Of a DNA stretch of 14,333 nt, positions 7,167-14,301 are shown piece after piece. The DNA comes from CAYNNP01 sp964398215 (GTDB lineage Bacteria > Planctomycetota > Planctomycetia > Pirellulales > Pirellulaceae), in the NCBI GenBank assembly GCA_964398215.1, contig CAYNNP010000172.1, forward strand, positions 1 through 14,333, given 5' to 3'. Each line of letters starts with the position of its first letter. Position 1 is the stretch's first letter. Position numbers and translations under genes: made by a program. Below the pieces are notes generated by a model. The model saw only the letters and a list, made by a program, of their open reading frames with translations. It did no database searches and was not told where the DNA came from.

Positions 7167-8201
7167 ATGAGTTCAGATGCTGCAAGCGGTACCGGCAAGC
7201 CTCCAAGGCCGCCCGCTCCGCCCAGAAAGAGCGCCAAACCTGTGTCCGCCGGTCCAGCCGCGGTCGCAGAGCTCTCCAAACGCATTATTGGTAACGTCGA
7301 AAATTGTATCGTCGGCAAACGCAAGCAGTTGGTCCTCAGCATGGTGTCTTGGTTAAGTGCCGGACACATTTTGTTGGAAGACGTTCCAGGTGTCGCCAAG
7401 ACAATGTTGGCTCGAGCAATGGCACGCAGTCTTGGGTGTACCTTCAAACGTGTCCAGTGTACCCCTGACTTGCTGCCAACAGATGTCACCGGAACATCGA
7501 TCTTCAATCAGAAGTCAAGCGAGTTTGAGTTTCGAGCTGGCCCTGTGTTTACGCAAGTTCTGTTGGCCGACGAAATCAATCGTGCAACTCCCAGAACTCA
7601 AGCTTCGTTATTGGAGGCGATGGCAGAAGGGCGGGTCACGGTTGACGGGACCACCCACAATTTAAAGAAACCGTTTCTGGTCATCGCGACGCAAAACCCT
7701 GTCGACCACGAAGGGACTTTTCCGCTGCCGGAAGCCCAGCTTGATCGTTTTCTGATGCGTTTCAATCTTGGCTATCCGTCGATGGAAGAAGAGATGAGGA
7801 TGCTGGACATGCTGCAGCACACTCACCCTGTCGACTCGTTGAAGGCCGTGGCCACAGCCGAAGAACTCGTCCAGGCTCAAGCCGAAATCCGCAAGGTCCA
7901 TGTGGATCCACGAGTCCGCCAGTACTTGTTGCAGATCGTAAGCCAATCACGATATCACGAAGACCTGGCACTTGGCGGAAGTCCACGAGCGACGATAGCC
8001 CTGTTCCGATGCGGACAAGCGATGGCGGCAATTCGAGGCCGCGCGTACGTGTTGCCCGACGATATCAAAAAGATCGTGCCGCCGGTCATGAACCACCGCT
8101 TGATACTGCGTCCCGAAAGTCGGCTTCGCAAAGTAACCACGGAAAGCGTTTTAGAAGAGATCGTGGGCGAAATCGCGGTCCCGACAATCGAGGCAAAGTA
8201 A
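7167..8201 (+). CDS. MoxR-family AAA+ ATPase
   Basis: A 344-residue cytoplasmic ATPase. A Pro/Lys-rich tail (residues 1-30) precedes the AAA+ core. Walker A is 'EDVPGVAKTML' with K78 and T79; the Ala before Lys is usual in MoxR proteins. Walker B is 'VLLADEINRA' with D135 and E136, sensor 1 is 'ATQNP' (N177), an arginine finger is likely in 'QLDRF' (R194), and sensor 2 lies in 'GGSPRATIAL' near 289. The C-terminal helical lid ends at 344. MoxR ATPases act as chaperones that help assemble or activate protein complexes, usually with a DUF58 or vWA partner encoded next door. That is the arrangement here: DUF58 follows after 93 bases. The ATG at 7167 lacks a Shine-Dalgarno. The target complex is unknown. 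Confidence 0.96.
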   Translation: MSSDAASGTGKPPRPPAPPRKSAKPVSAGPAAVAELSKRIIGNVENCIVGKRKQLVLSMVSWLSAGHILLEDVPGVAKTMLARAMARSLGCTFKRVQCTPDLLPTDVTGTSIFNQKSSEFEFRAGPVFTQVLLADEINRATPRTQASLLEAMAEGRVTVDGTTHNLKKPFLVIATQNPVDHEGTFPLPEAQLDRFLMRFNLGYPSMEEEMRMLDMLQHTHPVDSLKAVATAEELVQAQAEIRKVHVDPRVRQYLLQIVSQSRYHEDLALGGSPRATIALFRCGQAMAAIRGRAYVLPDDIKKIVPPVMNHRLILRPESRLRKVTTESVLEEIVGEIAVPTIEAK

Positions 8202-8230
8202 CGACTGGAATTTGGTTTCCCTTGTTTCGT

Positions 8231-8242
8231 ATCGCATGCGAT
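8231..8242. repeat. 12-bp perfect palindrome in the MoxR-DUF58 spacer
   Basis: ATCGCATGCGAT is fully self-complementary. It lies 30 bases after the MoxR stop and 12 bases before a second, 14-bp palindrome. Confidence 0.4.
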
Positions 8243-8254
8243 CGTCTTCGGACT

Positions 8255-8268
8255 CGCCAGCGCTGGCG
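8255..8268. repeat. 14-bp perfect palindrome in the MoxR-DUF58 spacer
   Basis: CGCCAGCGCTGGCG is fully self-complementary. Its 12-base core GCCAGCGCTGGC occurs again at 12443-12454, in another spacer. It may be a fragment of a dispersed repeat or an intercistronic RNA stem. Confidence 0.45.
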
Positions 8269-8276
8269 GGCAACCC

Positions 8277-8284
8277 AAAAGGAA
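8277..8284 (+). promoter_or_regulatory. Shine-Dalgarno-like site that supports a TTG start for DUF58
   Basis: AAAAGGAA ends 10 bases before the TTG at 8295. No ATG is available upstream in frame, and the first internal ATG (residue 33) would cut into the first membrane segment. The site therefore favours TTG initiation. Confidence 0.5.
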
Positions 8285-8294
8285 CACAGCTGTT

Positions 8295-9662
8295 TTGAGC
8301 AACACGCAGTCGACGACTGAACCGCAAACCAATGAGCCGTCGCCCGGTTTTGGCGTCGTCGCTGTGATCAGCGCGTTTCTGTTGTGCGGGATGGTCTTTG
8401 GTGCTTCGCTGTGGATCTTGGTTGCGATCGCAGCAGCGATGGTATTGTTGGCGAACAAATTTCTTGCCAAGACCTGGTCGACTTGCGCAATCGCGGTACG
8501 CAATGGGGATGATCATGAATTAAAGGTTGGCAGCCAGTTCATGGTGGATGTTCAAATTACCAATACCAGCCGCATCCCAATCTTTTGGCTCTTGGTCGAA
8601 GACTTGTTGCCAAAGTGGGCGACGATGCACGATCCCCCAACGCTGGCGGTAAAAGGAGACCGATTGAAAGTCATGCTATTGTGGCCAGGGGAAACTCGCA
8701 GTTTGGAATACACCGTGAATTGCACACGCCGCGGTTACTTTCAAGTCGGTCCGACCGTGCTGGAAACCGGCGATTTGATGGGACTGTATCGACGATACCG
8801 AATCGGCACCGAGCCCCAGTATGTGACCGTGCTACCAAAAGTCCATTTGTTGCATGCTTATGAGATTGGTTCGCGGCGGCCCATCGGCGAGATCAAAATG
8901 CGCGACAACGTCATGGACGATCCAACGCGTCTGCGTGGCATTCGTCGCTGGCAGCCCGGTGATCCAATGCGCAGTGTGCACTGGGCGGCGACAGCGCGAA
9001 CAGGGGTCTTGCACAGCAAAATTTACGAACCATCATCCATCGCCGGCGCGACGCTCGTATTGGATTTTCATACAGAATCAATGCCGCAAAAACATGAGCC
9101 GGTGCGAAGTGATTTAGCAACCACCGCAGCCGCATCGGTAGCGACGGCGCTGCATGATTTGGGCGAACCGTTTGGGATGGTCACCAACGGACGAGACGCT
9201 GCGGATCGAATTCGCACCGAAGGCTGGGACGGCGATCACCGTGTCCGAGACATGGCTACCAAGGCCGCGGCGATGAAGACAGAAAACGAGCGTCTGCAAC
9301 CGGTAGTCTTGCCTGCCGATCGCGGGCCATTGCATTTGCAAGAAATGATACGCACACTTGCACGTCTTGAACGTACAGACGGATTGACTTTGCCGGAGTT
9401 ATTGACCGAATGCGAATCACGGATCTCTGCTGAGACAACGGTGTTGGTGATTTTGCAAAAGCCAAATGAAGAATCAATTTCGGCATTAATCTCGATGGCA
9501 CGCCGAGGGCGAGCGGTCGCAGTGATGATCAACACCTACGACATCACCAAATATTCTGCGGTAGCTGGACCATTGATCGCCTGTCGAATCCCAACATTCC
9601 ATCTATCAGGCGAAGAAGCCATTCCAGACGTATGCCGCAACGCAAGCGTCGGCCTACGTTAA
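8295..9662 (+). CDS. DUF58 domain protein, partner of MoxR
   Basis: A 455-residue membrane-anchored protein. Residues about 18-55 form one long or two short hydrophobic segments. A beta-rich region (about 65-190) follows, then the DUF58 signature 'RGIRRWQPGDPMRSVHWAAT' at 214-233 with 'ART' after it, and 'LHSKIYEP'. The later part, 'GATLVLDF' and 'TTVLVILQKP', resembles the strands of a von Willebrand factor A fold, as is usual for this family. DUF58 proteins are typically encoded beside MoxR ATPases and are thought to be their clients or adaptors. The start is TTG, supported by AAAAGGAA upstream. In many genomes a transglutaminase or Bat-type vWA protein follows; here the next gene is on the opposite strand, so this is a minimal two-gene module. 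The function of the complex is not known. Confidence 0.93.
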   Translation: MSNTQSTTEPQTNEPSPGFGVVAVISAFLLCGMVFGASLWILVAIAAAMVLLANKFLAKTWSTCAIAVRNGDDHELKVGSQFMVDVQITNTSRIPIFWLLVEDLLPKWATMHDPPTLAVKGDRLKVMLLWPGETRSLEYTVNCTRRGYFQVGPTVLETGDLMGLYRRYRIGTEPQYVTVLPKVHLLHAYEIGSRRPIGEIKMRDNVMDDPTRLRGIRRWQPGDPMRSVHWAATARTGVLHSKIYEPSSIAGATLVLDFHTESMPQKHEPVRSDLATTAAASVATALHDLGEPFGMVTNGRDAADRIRTEGWDGDHRVRDMATKAAAMKTENERLQPVVLPADRGPLHLQEMIRTLARLERTDGLTLPELLTECESRISAETTVLVILQKPNEESISALISMARRGRAVAVMINTYDITKYSAVAGPLIACRIPTFHLSGEEAIPDVCRNASVGLR

Positions 9663-9675
9663 GGGCAGGGCTGGT

Positions 9676-9761
9676 TCCCACCGGCCAAAATGAAGATAGA
9701 GATTGCCACGCCCCCACGGATGTGATTGCAATTGGGTACAAAACCCACGCGGCCGGTGGGA
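9676..9761. repeat. Inverted repeat between convergent genes
   Basis: TCCCACCGGCC (9676-9686) and GGCCGGTGGGA (9751-9761) are perfect 11-base reverse complements, with a small stem TGGGT/ACCCA (9733-9747) inside. It fills the 101-base gap between the DUF58 stop and the end of the opposing gene. A bidirectional transcription end point is possible, but the 64-base spacer and absent T tract make it unlike an intrinsic terminator. It may equally be a dispersed repeat. Confidence 0.5.
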
Positions 9762-9763
9762 GG

Positions 9764-10249
9764 TCAATCCTCATTTTCGTTCGCCAATTCCTCGTCCGCC
9801 GGTTTTGACGATGACTCTTCCAATTTGCTTAGGTCAATTGCTTCAACTTGGTTCCTCTGACGACCGATCCAGTTTCGCAATTTAAACTGAATCTGAATAC
9901 GGTTGGGAACATAAAGGCCTGACAATGTAATCGTCATGGACTCTCCCGCGCGGATCCTTTCGAACATGTTGTCATCTACACTGATTCCTTGCAGATATCC
10001 TCCTCTTGAATCCCACACCGAAAACTCTCTGGCAACTCCGTCTGAACTTTGCGCCCAAATCGAAAACGTATCTTGATTGACGAATGTGATTTGCAGCTCG
10101 TCAACCTTTCCTGGATTAGCGCTCTTTATCCTTACCAGTAAGACGGGAGAAAGATGCCCGACAGGAGCGGAAATAACGGCAATCGCAACGCTGATCGCCA
10201 GCAATGCCGCAACAACGCCTATCCATGTTATTGTTTTTCGCTCAAGCAT
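9764..10249 (-). CDS. Hypothetical single-TM protein
   Basis: A 161-residue protein that I do not recognise. Residues about 8-30 ('WIGVVAALLAISVAIAVISA') form a membrane segment or uncleaved signal anchor behind a short basic start. The middle (about 35-125) is predicted beta-rich, with 'ELQITFVNQDTFSIWAQSS' and 'AGESMTITLSGLYVPNRIQI', as in a small immunoglobulin-like or carbohydrate-binding-type sandwich outside the membrane. The C-terminal 30 residues are charged and Ser/Glu/Asp-rich, probably disordered. It converges on DUF58 and diverges from the aldehyde dehydrogenase, so it is its own transcription unit. The ATG at 10249 has no visible Shine-Dalgarno. Confidence 0.75.
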   Translation of the reverse strand: MLERKTITWIGVVAALLAISVAIAVISAPVGHLSPVLLVRIKSANPGKVDELQITFVNQDTFSIWAQSSDGVAREFSVWDSRGGYLQGISVDDNMFERIRAGESMTITLSGLYVPNRIQIQFKLRNWIGRQRNQVEAIDLSKLEESSSKPADEELANENED

Positions 10250-10341
10250 TGACTACGAACCAGGTAATGGACAGGGAGTTGGGCTGGCGGGTCAATGTCA
10301 ACGACGAGCATCGGGCATGGTTTGGAAATTGTAGAACATGG

Positions 10342-10370
10342 CAGTTCGGCCGGGAGCGGCCAAGCTACTG
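10342..10370. repeat. Imperfect hairpin in the divergent spacer
   Basis: CAGT (10342-10345) pairs with ACTG (10367-10370), and inside GGCCG (10348-10352) pairs with CGGCC (10357-10361) around GGAG. It lies in the 263-base spacer between the hypothetical gene and the aldehyde dehydrogenase. That spacer also has the palindrome TCCGATCGGA at 10451-10460. No promoter boxes are convincing. Confidence 0.35.
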
Positions 10371-10512
10371 TTCTTGCTTGAAATAGTGATTTGCCCTGGC
10401 GGATTCACTTAGGTGCTAGAAATTCTGTCGTCGGTTTTGTCTACTGTGTATCCGATCGGATCGACTGATCACTGACTACTTTATTGATTTGATAAGCCAA
10501 CGAGCACCGAAT

Positions 10513-12102
10513 ATGTCTACGGTTACTGACACTCTTCGCCAAGTTCTGATTGCTGGGCAATGGCGTGACGCCTCTTCTGCGGGAACATTCCAAGCCACCG
10601 ATCCAAGCAAGAATGAGACCTTGCCTGCAAAATTCCCCGTCAGCGAATGGGCCGATTGCGACGCGGCGCTGGATGCAGCTGTTGATGCAGCACGCGATTT
10701 GAGAAAGTTGCCAAGCACGCAAATCGCGGACTTCCTAGACAAGTACGCCGATAGGATCGAAGCTGCCAAGGACGAATTGGTGACCGCTGCAAACGCAGAA
10801 ACGGGACTTCCTAGTTCACCACGTTTGGCTGATGGAGAGTTACCGCGCACAACCGGACAGCTTCGACAAGCGGCCGAGGCGTGCCGAAGCGGAAACTGGG
10901 CGATGCCGATTGTGGATACAGCGACAGGAATTCGCTCGTGCTACGAACCGCTGGGTCCAGTATGCGTTTTTGGGCCGAACAATTTTCCTTTCGCGTTCGG
11001 CAGTGTTTCGGGTGGCGATTTTGCAGCAGCGATTGCGGCTGGCAACCCCGTGATCGGAAAAGCAAACAGTTCGCACCCAGAAACAACACGTATCTTTGCT
11101 CGCGAAGCTGTTGAAGCTGCGAAAGAAACTGGTTTGCCGGCCGCGACGGTGCAATTGATTTATCGAACAAGTCATGCGGATGGTGAACGGTTGGTGGCGG
11201 ACCCTAGATTGGGTGCGACGGGTTACACCGGCAGTCGTAGTGCTGGGCTGAAGCTAAAGGCGGCTGCGGATGCTGCTGGCAATCCTATCTACTTGGAATT
11301 GTCCAGCGTCAATCCAGTTGTGATCACGCCGGGTTCATTGGCAGAACGCAACGATGCGATTGTCGACGAATTCATGACCAGCGTGTTGATGGGCACAGGA
11401 CAGTTCTGCACAAATCCTGGATTGGTTCTGTTGTTGAAAGACGCTAGCTCCGACGCGTTTGTTGACGCAGTGAAAGAACGGTTTGCGGGCTCGCCGTCTG
11501 GGACACTTTTGTCGCCAGCTGTTGCGTCCAGTTTGACCGGTAGCATCAAGCAACTGTGTGGGTTTGGGGCTGAGTTGTTGGTGGGCGGTGGTGAACCTGA
11601 ATCAGGCCGGTGCGCGGTTGCGAATACACTGCTAAAAACCAACGCGGTTGATTTTCTAGCCAACCCAGAAGGATTCCAAACCGAAGCCTTTGGGAATGCT
11701 TCTTTGGTCCTGGTTGCTGATGACATCCAACAGTTGTGCAATGTGATTCGTCACCTAGAAGGGAACTTGACGGGCTGTGTTTACTCTGCGCAATCAGGCG
11801 AAGACGACATCTATGCCGCGGTCGCTTTTGAGCTGACGCCAAAAGTCGGACGGATTCTGAATGACAAGATGCCAACGGGAGTCGCGGTCAGTGCGGCGAT
11901 GAATCACGGTGGTCCTTTCCCAGCGACGGGGCACCCGGGGTTTACGGCTGTTGGCGTGCCAGGGTCGCTTGTCCGATTCGGGAAATTGACAAGTTTCGAC
12001 AATATCAGACAAGACCGATTGCCCGCGCTGTTGCAAAACAAAAACACGATGGGCGCGTGGCGTTTGGTTGACGGCAAATGGACGACCGACGACTTAGCTT
12101 AG
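10513..12102 (+). CDS. NADP-type aldehyde dehydrogenase, alpha-ketoglutarate semialdehyde dehydrogenase family
   Basis: A 529-residue cytoplasmic enzyme. Its N-terminal coenzyme domain has 'GPNNFPFAFGSVSGGDF' (154-170, oxyanion Asn at 157) and 'GKANSSHPETT' (182-192). The general base is E262 in 'YLELSSVNPVV', where most aldehyde dehydrogenases have 'LELGG'. The catalytic cysteine is C299 in 'GTGQFCTNPG'. This combination of 'SSVNP' and 'GQFCTNPG' marks the 2,5-dioxovalerate/alpha-ketoglutarate semialdehyde dehydrogenase branch, which oxidises that semialdehyde to 2-oxoglutarate at the end of non-phosphorylating pentose, glucarate or hydroxyproline breakdown. The related Vibrio fatty-aldehyde dehydrogenase cannot be excluded. 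No other gene of those pathways is nearby. The ATG at 10513 gives the usual N-terminus; a longer TTG start at 10489 adds eight unconvincing residues. Confidence 0.92.
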   Translation: MSTVTDTLRQVLIAGQWRDASSAGTFQATDPSKNETLPAKFPVSEWADCDAALDAAVDAARDLRKLPSTQIADFLDKYADRIEAAKDELVTAANAETGLPSSPRLADGELPRTTGQLRQAAEACRSGNWAMPIVDTATGIRSCYEPLGPVCVFGPNNFPFAFGSVSGGDFAAAIAAGNPVIGKANSSHPETTRIFAREAVEAAKETGLPAATVQLIYRTSHADGERLVADPRLGATGYTGSRSAGLKLKAAADAAGNPIYLELSSVNPVVITPGSLAERNDAIVDEFMTSVLMGTGQFCTNPGLVLLLKDASSDAFVDAVKERFAGSPSGTLLSPAVASSLTGSIKQLCGFGAELLVGGGEPESGRCAVANTLLKTNAVDFLANPEGFQTEAFGNASLVLVADDIQQLCNVIRHLEGNLTGCVYSAQSGEDDIYAAVAFELTPKVGRILNDKMPTGVAVSAAMNHGGPFPATGHPGFTAVGVPGSLVRFGKLTSFDNIRQDRLPALLQNKNTMGAWRLVDGKWTTDDLA

Positions 12103-12112
12103 GATGTAGAGA

Positions 12113-12241
12113 CTGTGAGTTTTTTGTTTTGTGAGCGGCAAGGCGATAGCCGCCGTTTCTGTGGCGTTCATTTCTGGGCAAATTAGCTGACGGCTAACGC
12201 CTTGTCGCTTACCAGAAAAGGCGTTTCCAAAAAAATCACAG
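12113..12241. repeat. 129-base imperfect inverted-repeat element after the aldehyde dehydrogenase
   Basis: Outer arms CTGTGAGTTTTTTG (12113-12126) and CAAAAAAATCACAG (12228-12241) are reverse complements with one mismatch. The next inner arms (12131-12152 and 12191-12212) match at 19 of 22 bases, around a core AAGGCGATAGCCG/CGGCTAACGCCTT. It begins 10 bases after the aldehyde dehydrogenase stop. Transcribed, it would give a long hairpin. Part of its left arm (12132-12159) recurs at 14302-14329, so it belongs to a dispersed family. Confidence 0.7.
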
Positions 12242-12319
12242 CTTCGCAGACGGTAGTAAAATTCCGAAGCGAAAGTCTCGCCTTGTCAGGGTGAATCACT
12301 TTTTCAAGGTAGGCAACAT

Positions 12320-12379
12320 AGTAGCTCGGCTGTCCCAGCCGAGACCTGCCAATTCCTCGGCTCGGAGAGCCGAGCTACT
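12320..12379. repeat. 60-base nested palindromic element
   Basis: AGTAGCTCGGCT (12320-12331) and AGCCGAGCTACT (12368-12379) are perfect 12-base reverse complements. Inside, CTCGGCTG/CAGCCGAG (12325-12332 and 12336-12343) and CTCGGCT/AGCCGAG (12356-12362 and 12368-12374) can each form a smaller hairpin instead, so a cruciform with two arms is possible. I recall very similar GTAGCTCGGCT palindromes as frequent in planctomycete spacers. Confidence 0.7.
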
Positions 12380-12381
12380 TT

Positions 12382-12402
12382 AAGCAGTTTGAAAAACTGC
12401 TT
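12382..12402. terminator. 9-bp hairpin, possible weak terminator
   Basis: AAGCAGTTT (12382-12390) and AAACTGCTT (12394-12402) form a perfect stem with a 3-base loop. It is followed by only a few T, and the stem is A/T-rich, so termination is doubtful. It directly abuts the preceding palindromic element. Confidence 0.3.
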
Positions 12403-12442
12403 TGCCCTGCTCGCCTTGTTGATTTAGTCGGAACATAGGCAG

Positions 12443-12454
12443 GCCAGCGCTGGC
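12443..12454. repeat. 12-bp palindrome shared with the MoxR-DUF58 spacer
   Basis: GCCAGCGCTGGC is self-complementary and identical to 8256-8267. Two exact copies in 14 kb, both intergenic, suggest a small dispersed repeat. Confidence 0.45.
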
Positions 12455-12470
12455 AATCCCACCTGAGAAA

Positions 12471-12551
12471 TACGATCACTAGCGGCTTGTGTTCGTAGTA
12501 CCGCCGTCAGGCGGAATTTCCGGCTAAAGCCGTTACTGCAAACTGATCGTA
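12471..12551. repeat. 81-base imperfect inverted-repeat element
   Basis: Outer arms TACGATCA (12471-12478) and TGATCGTA (12544-12551) are perfect complements. Inner arms GTAGTACCGCC (12495-12505) and GCCGTTACTGC (12529-12539) match at 8 of 11. Two small stems, CCGCC/GGCGG (12501-12514) and CGGC/GCCG (12521-12532), sit in the centre. It lies 122 bases before the beta-CASP nuclease start. Confidence 0.55.
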
Positions 12552-12673
12552 CGCAAGCGTTGCTTAACCACTTCCGCTAACGGTTTGATACGGATTGCCC
12601 GTCCGCTACGGAGACAAGCGAATTTCGGTACACTGCGGCTTTAATATCCGCTTTCCAACGATGCGTGTTTTTC

Positions 12674-14251
12674 ATGGCCAAGATTACTTTCTGTGGTGCG
12701 GCAGGCACTGTTACCGGTTCGTGTTCGCTGATCAAATCGGATGCAGGAACTTTCCTGGTCGATTGCGGCATGTTCCAAGGCAACAAAACGACACAGCAGC
12801 TGAACTACGAGCCGTTTCCGTTTGACGCATCCAAGGCCGAGTTCCTGATTCTCACCCACGCGCATATTGATCACTCTGGGCTGTTGCCAAAATTAGTCAA
12901 GGCGGGTTTTGAAGGTCAGATTTATGCGACCGGACCAACAGCCGATCTGCTGCATTTTATGCTCGCCGATTCGGCTTGGATTCAAGAATCGAATAACGAG
13001 CGACGAAATCGGCGCCGTGTACGCGAAGGGCTCGAGCCAGAAGAACCTCTTTACACGAAGCAGGATGCCGAGAAAACGCTGACACTTTTGGACTCCCAAG
13101 AGTACGAGAATTGGATTGAACCGAAACCAGGAATACGGTTTCGATTTTGGAACGCTGGTCACTTGTTGGGATCAGCGTCGGCGGAAGTCGATTTGGACGA
13201 AGGTGCTGGCAAAAAGCTGCGTCTGTTGTTCTCTGGCGATTTAGGTCCGGAAGAAAAAGCCTTTCATCCGGAACCGGACGCGCCCGAGGGTTATGACTAC
13301 ATTGTCTGCGAAAGTACTTATGGCGACCGCGAACGCGACGATTACACGTTGGAGAAACGACGTGAAGCGATGCGCGAAGAACTGACACGTGGTTTGAATC
13401 GTGGTGGCAACGTTGTGATACCGTCGTTCGCGGTCGAACGAAGCCAGGAGTTGCTGCACGACATCGGAGTTCTGCTTAGTACCGGCCAGATTCCTGATTG
13501 CACGGTTTACTTGGATTCGCCGCTTGCCAGGCGCGTAACACAAGTCTTCATCAAACACGCGCACACACTGCAAGACATCGAGGTTGAATCGAAGGATTTG
13601 TTCCGACACAAGAATTTTCGTTTGGTCGAAAGTGTCGAGGAAAGTAAGGCGTTGAACAAAGTTACGAGTGGGGCAGTGATCATTTCCGCCAGTGGTATGT
13701 GCAACGCAGGACGCATCAAGCACCACTTGGCTAGTAATATCTATCGCAAGAATGCGACGGTGCTGTTCGTTGGCTATCAGTCGCCGGGGACACTGGGGCA
13801 CATCATTACGAATGGTGCAAAGAAGGTTCGTATCCACCGGAAAGAGTACAAGGTCGCAGCCGATATCCGTAGGTTGGGGAATTATTCGGCGCACGCAGAC
13901 CAGACGGAATTGGTTGACTGGATCATTGAGCGCGGGCCAGTCACAAGTGGATTGTTTCTGAATCACGGTGATGATGATGCCAGAGCTGTGCTGCGAGATT
14001 TGCTTGACAGCAAGGGAATCGACAAGAGTAAAATCCACTGCCCAAGTTTTGACCAGAGTTTCGAACTCGTCGCAGGTCAAAAAGCCGTTTCGATCGACCA
14101 ACCGGCACCGCGAATGCAGCCGGTCCAAATGGAGCGTGATTGGAATAACGAGTACGTCGAGTTCATGATGCAGCTGAATGAAAAACTGGCTTCTGCAAAA
14201 ACGGATCAGGAAAAGCGAGAGTTGATAGTGCAGTTGCGCAGCGCGCTGTAG
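12674..14251 (+). CDS. Beta-CASP metallo-beta-lactamase RNase (YSH1/CPSF73-like, COG1236 type)
   Basis: A 525-residue cytoplasmic metallonuclease. Metallo-beta-lactamase motif 2 is 'LTHAHIDHSG' (H62, H64, D66, H67), motif 3 is 'NAGHLLGSA' (H163) and motif 4 is 'FSGDLG' (D189), which together form a two-zinc site. The beta-CASP insert carries motif A 'CESTYGDRERDD' (E213 to about D218), motif B 'AVIISASGMCNAGRIKHHL' (334-352) and motif C 'YSAHADQTEL' (H407). 'GYQSPGTLG' (367-375) and 'LFLNHGDDDA' (from 427) complete the C-terminal RMMBL part. All metal ligands are present, so it should be active. Members cut or trim RNA and resemble the eukaryotic mRNA 3'-end nuclease CPSF73; no KH domain is seen. 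I chose the ATG at 12674, which gives MAKITFCGAAGTVTGSC. A GTG at 12665 would only add three residues. No Shine-Dalgarno is visible. Confidence 0.95.
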   Translation: MAKITFCGAAGTVTGSCSLIKSDAGTFLVDCGMFQGNKTTQQLNYEPFPFDASKAEFLILTHAHIDHSGLLPKLVKAGFEGQIYATGPTADLLHFMLADSAWIQESNNERRNRRRVREGLEPEEPLYTKQDAEKTLTLLDSQEYENWIEPKPGIRFRFWNAGHLLGSASAEVDLDEGAGKKLRLLFSGDLGPEEKAFHPEPDAPEGYDYIVCESTYGDRERDDYTLEKRREAMREELTRGLNRGGNVVIPSFAVERSQELLHDIGVLLSTGQIPDCTVYLDSPLARRVTQVFIKHAHTLQDIEVESKDLFRHKNFRLVESVEESKALNKVTSGAVIISASGMCNAGRIKHHLASNIYRKNATVLFVGYQSPGTLGHIITNGAKKVRIHRKEYKVAADIRRLGNYSAHADQTELVDWIIERGPVTSGLFLNHGDDDARAVLRDLLDSKGIDKSKIHCPSFDQSFELVAGQKAVSIDQPAPRMQPVQMERDWNNEYVEFMMQLNEKLASAKTDQEKRELIVQLRSAL

Positions 14252-14301
14252 CGACGTGTTGATAGGCGCGCCGTCGTATCGTCAACGACTTGTTGGTTTA
14301 C

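Noticed and set aside
10489..10512. Longer TTG start for the aldehyde dehydrogenase
   Set aside because: It adds eight residues with no family support, while the ATG at 10513 gives a normal N-terminus.
12113..12241. Insertion sequence
   Set aside because: There is no transposase frame, and no target-site duplication is visible next to the ends (before 12113 or after 12241).
12113..12551. CRISPR array
   Set aside because: The repeats are inverted, of different sequences and irregularly spaced; there are no regular spacers and no cas genes.
13241..14128. Long open frame (295 codons) on the minus strand
   Set aside because: It lies wholly antisense to the beta-CASP nuclease, whose motifs are complete. 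Its product has no recognisable domain, so it is a shadow frame.
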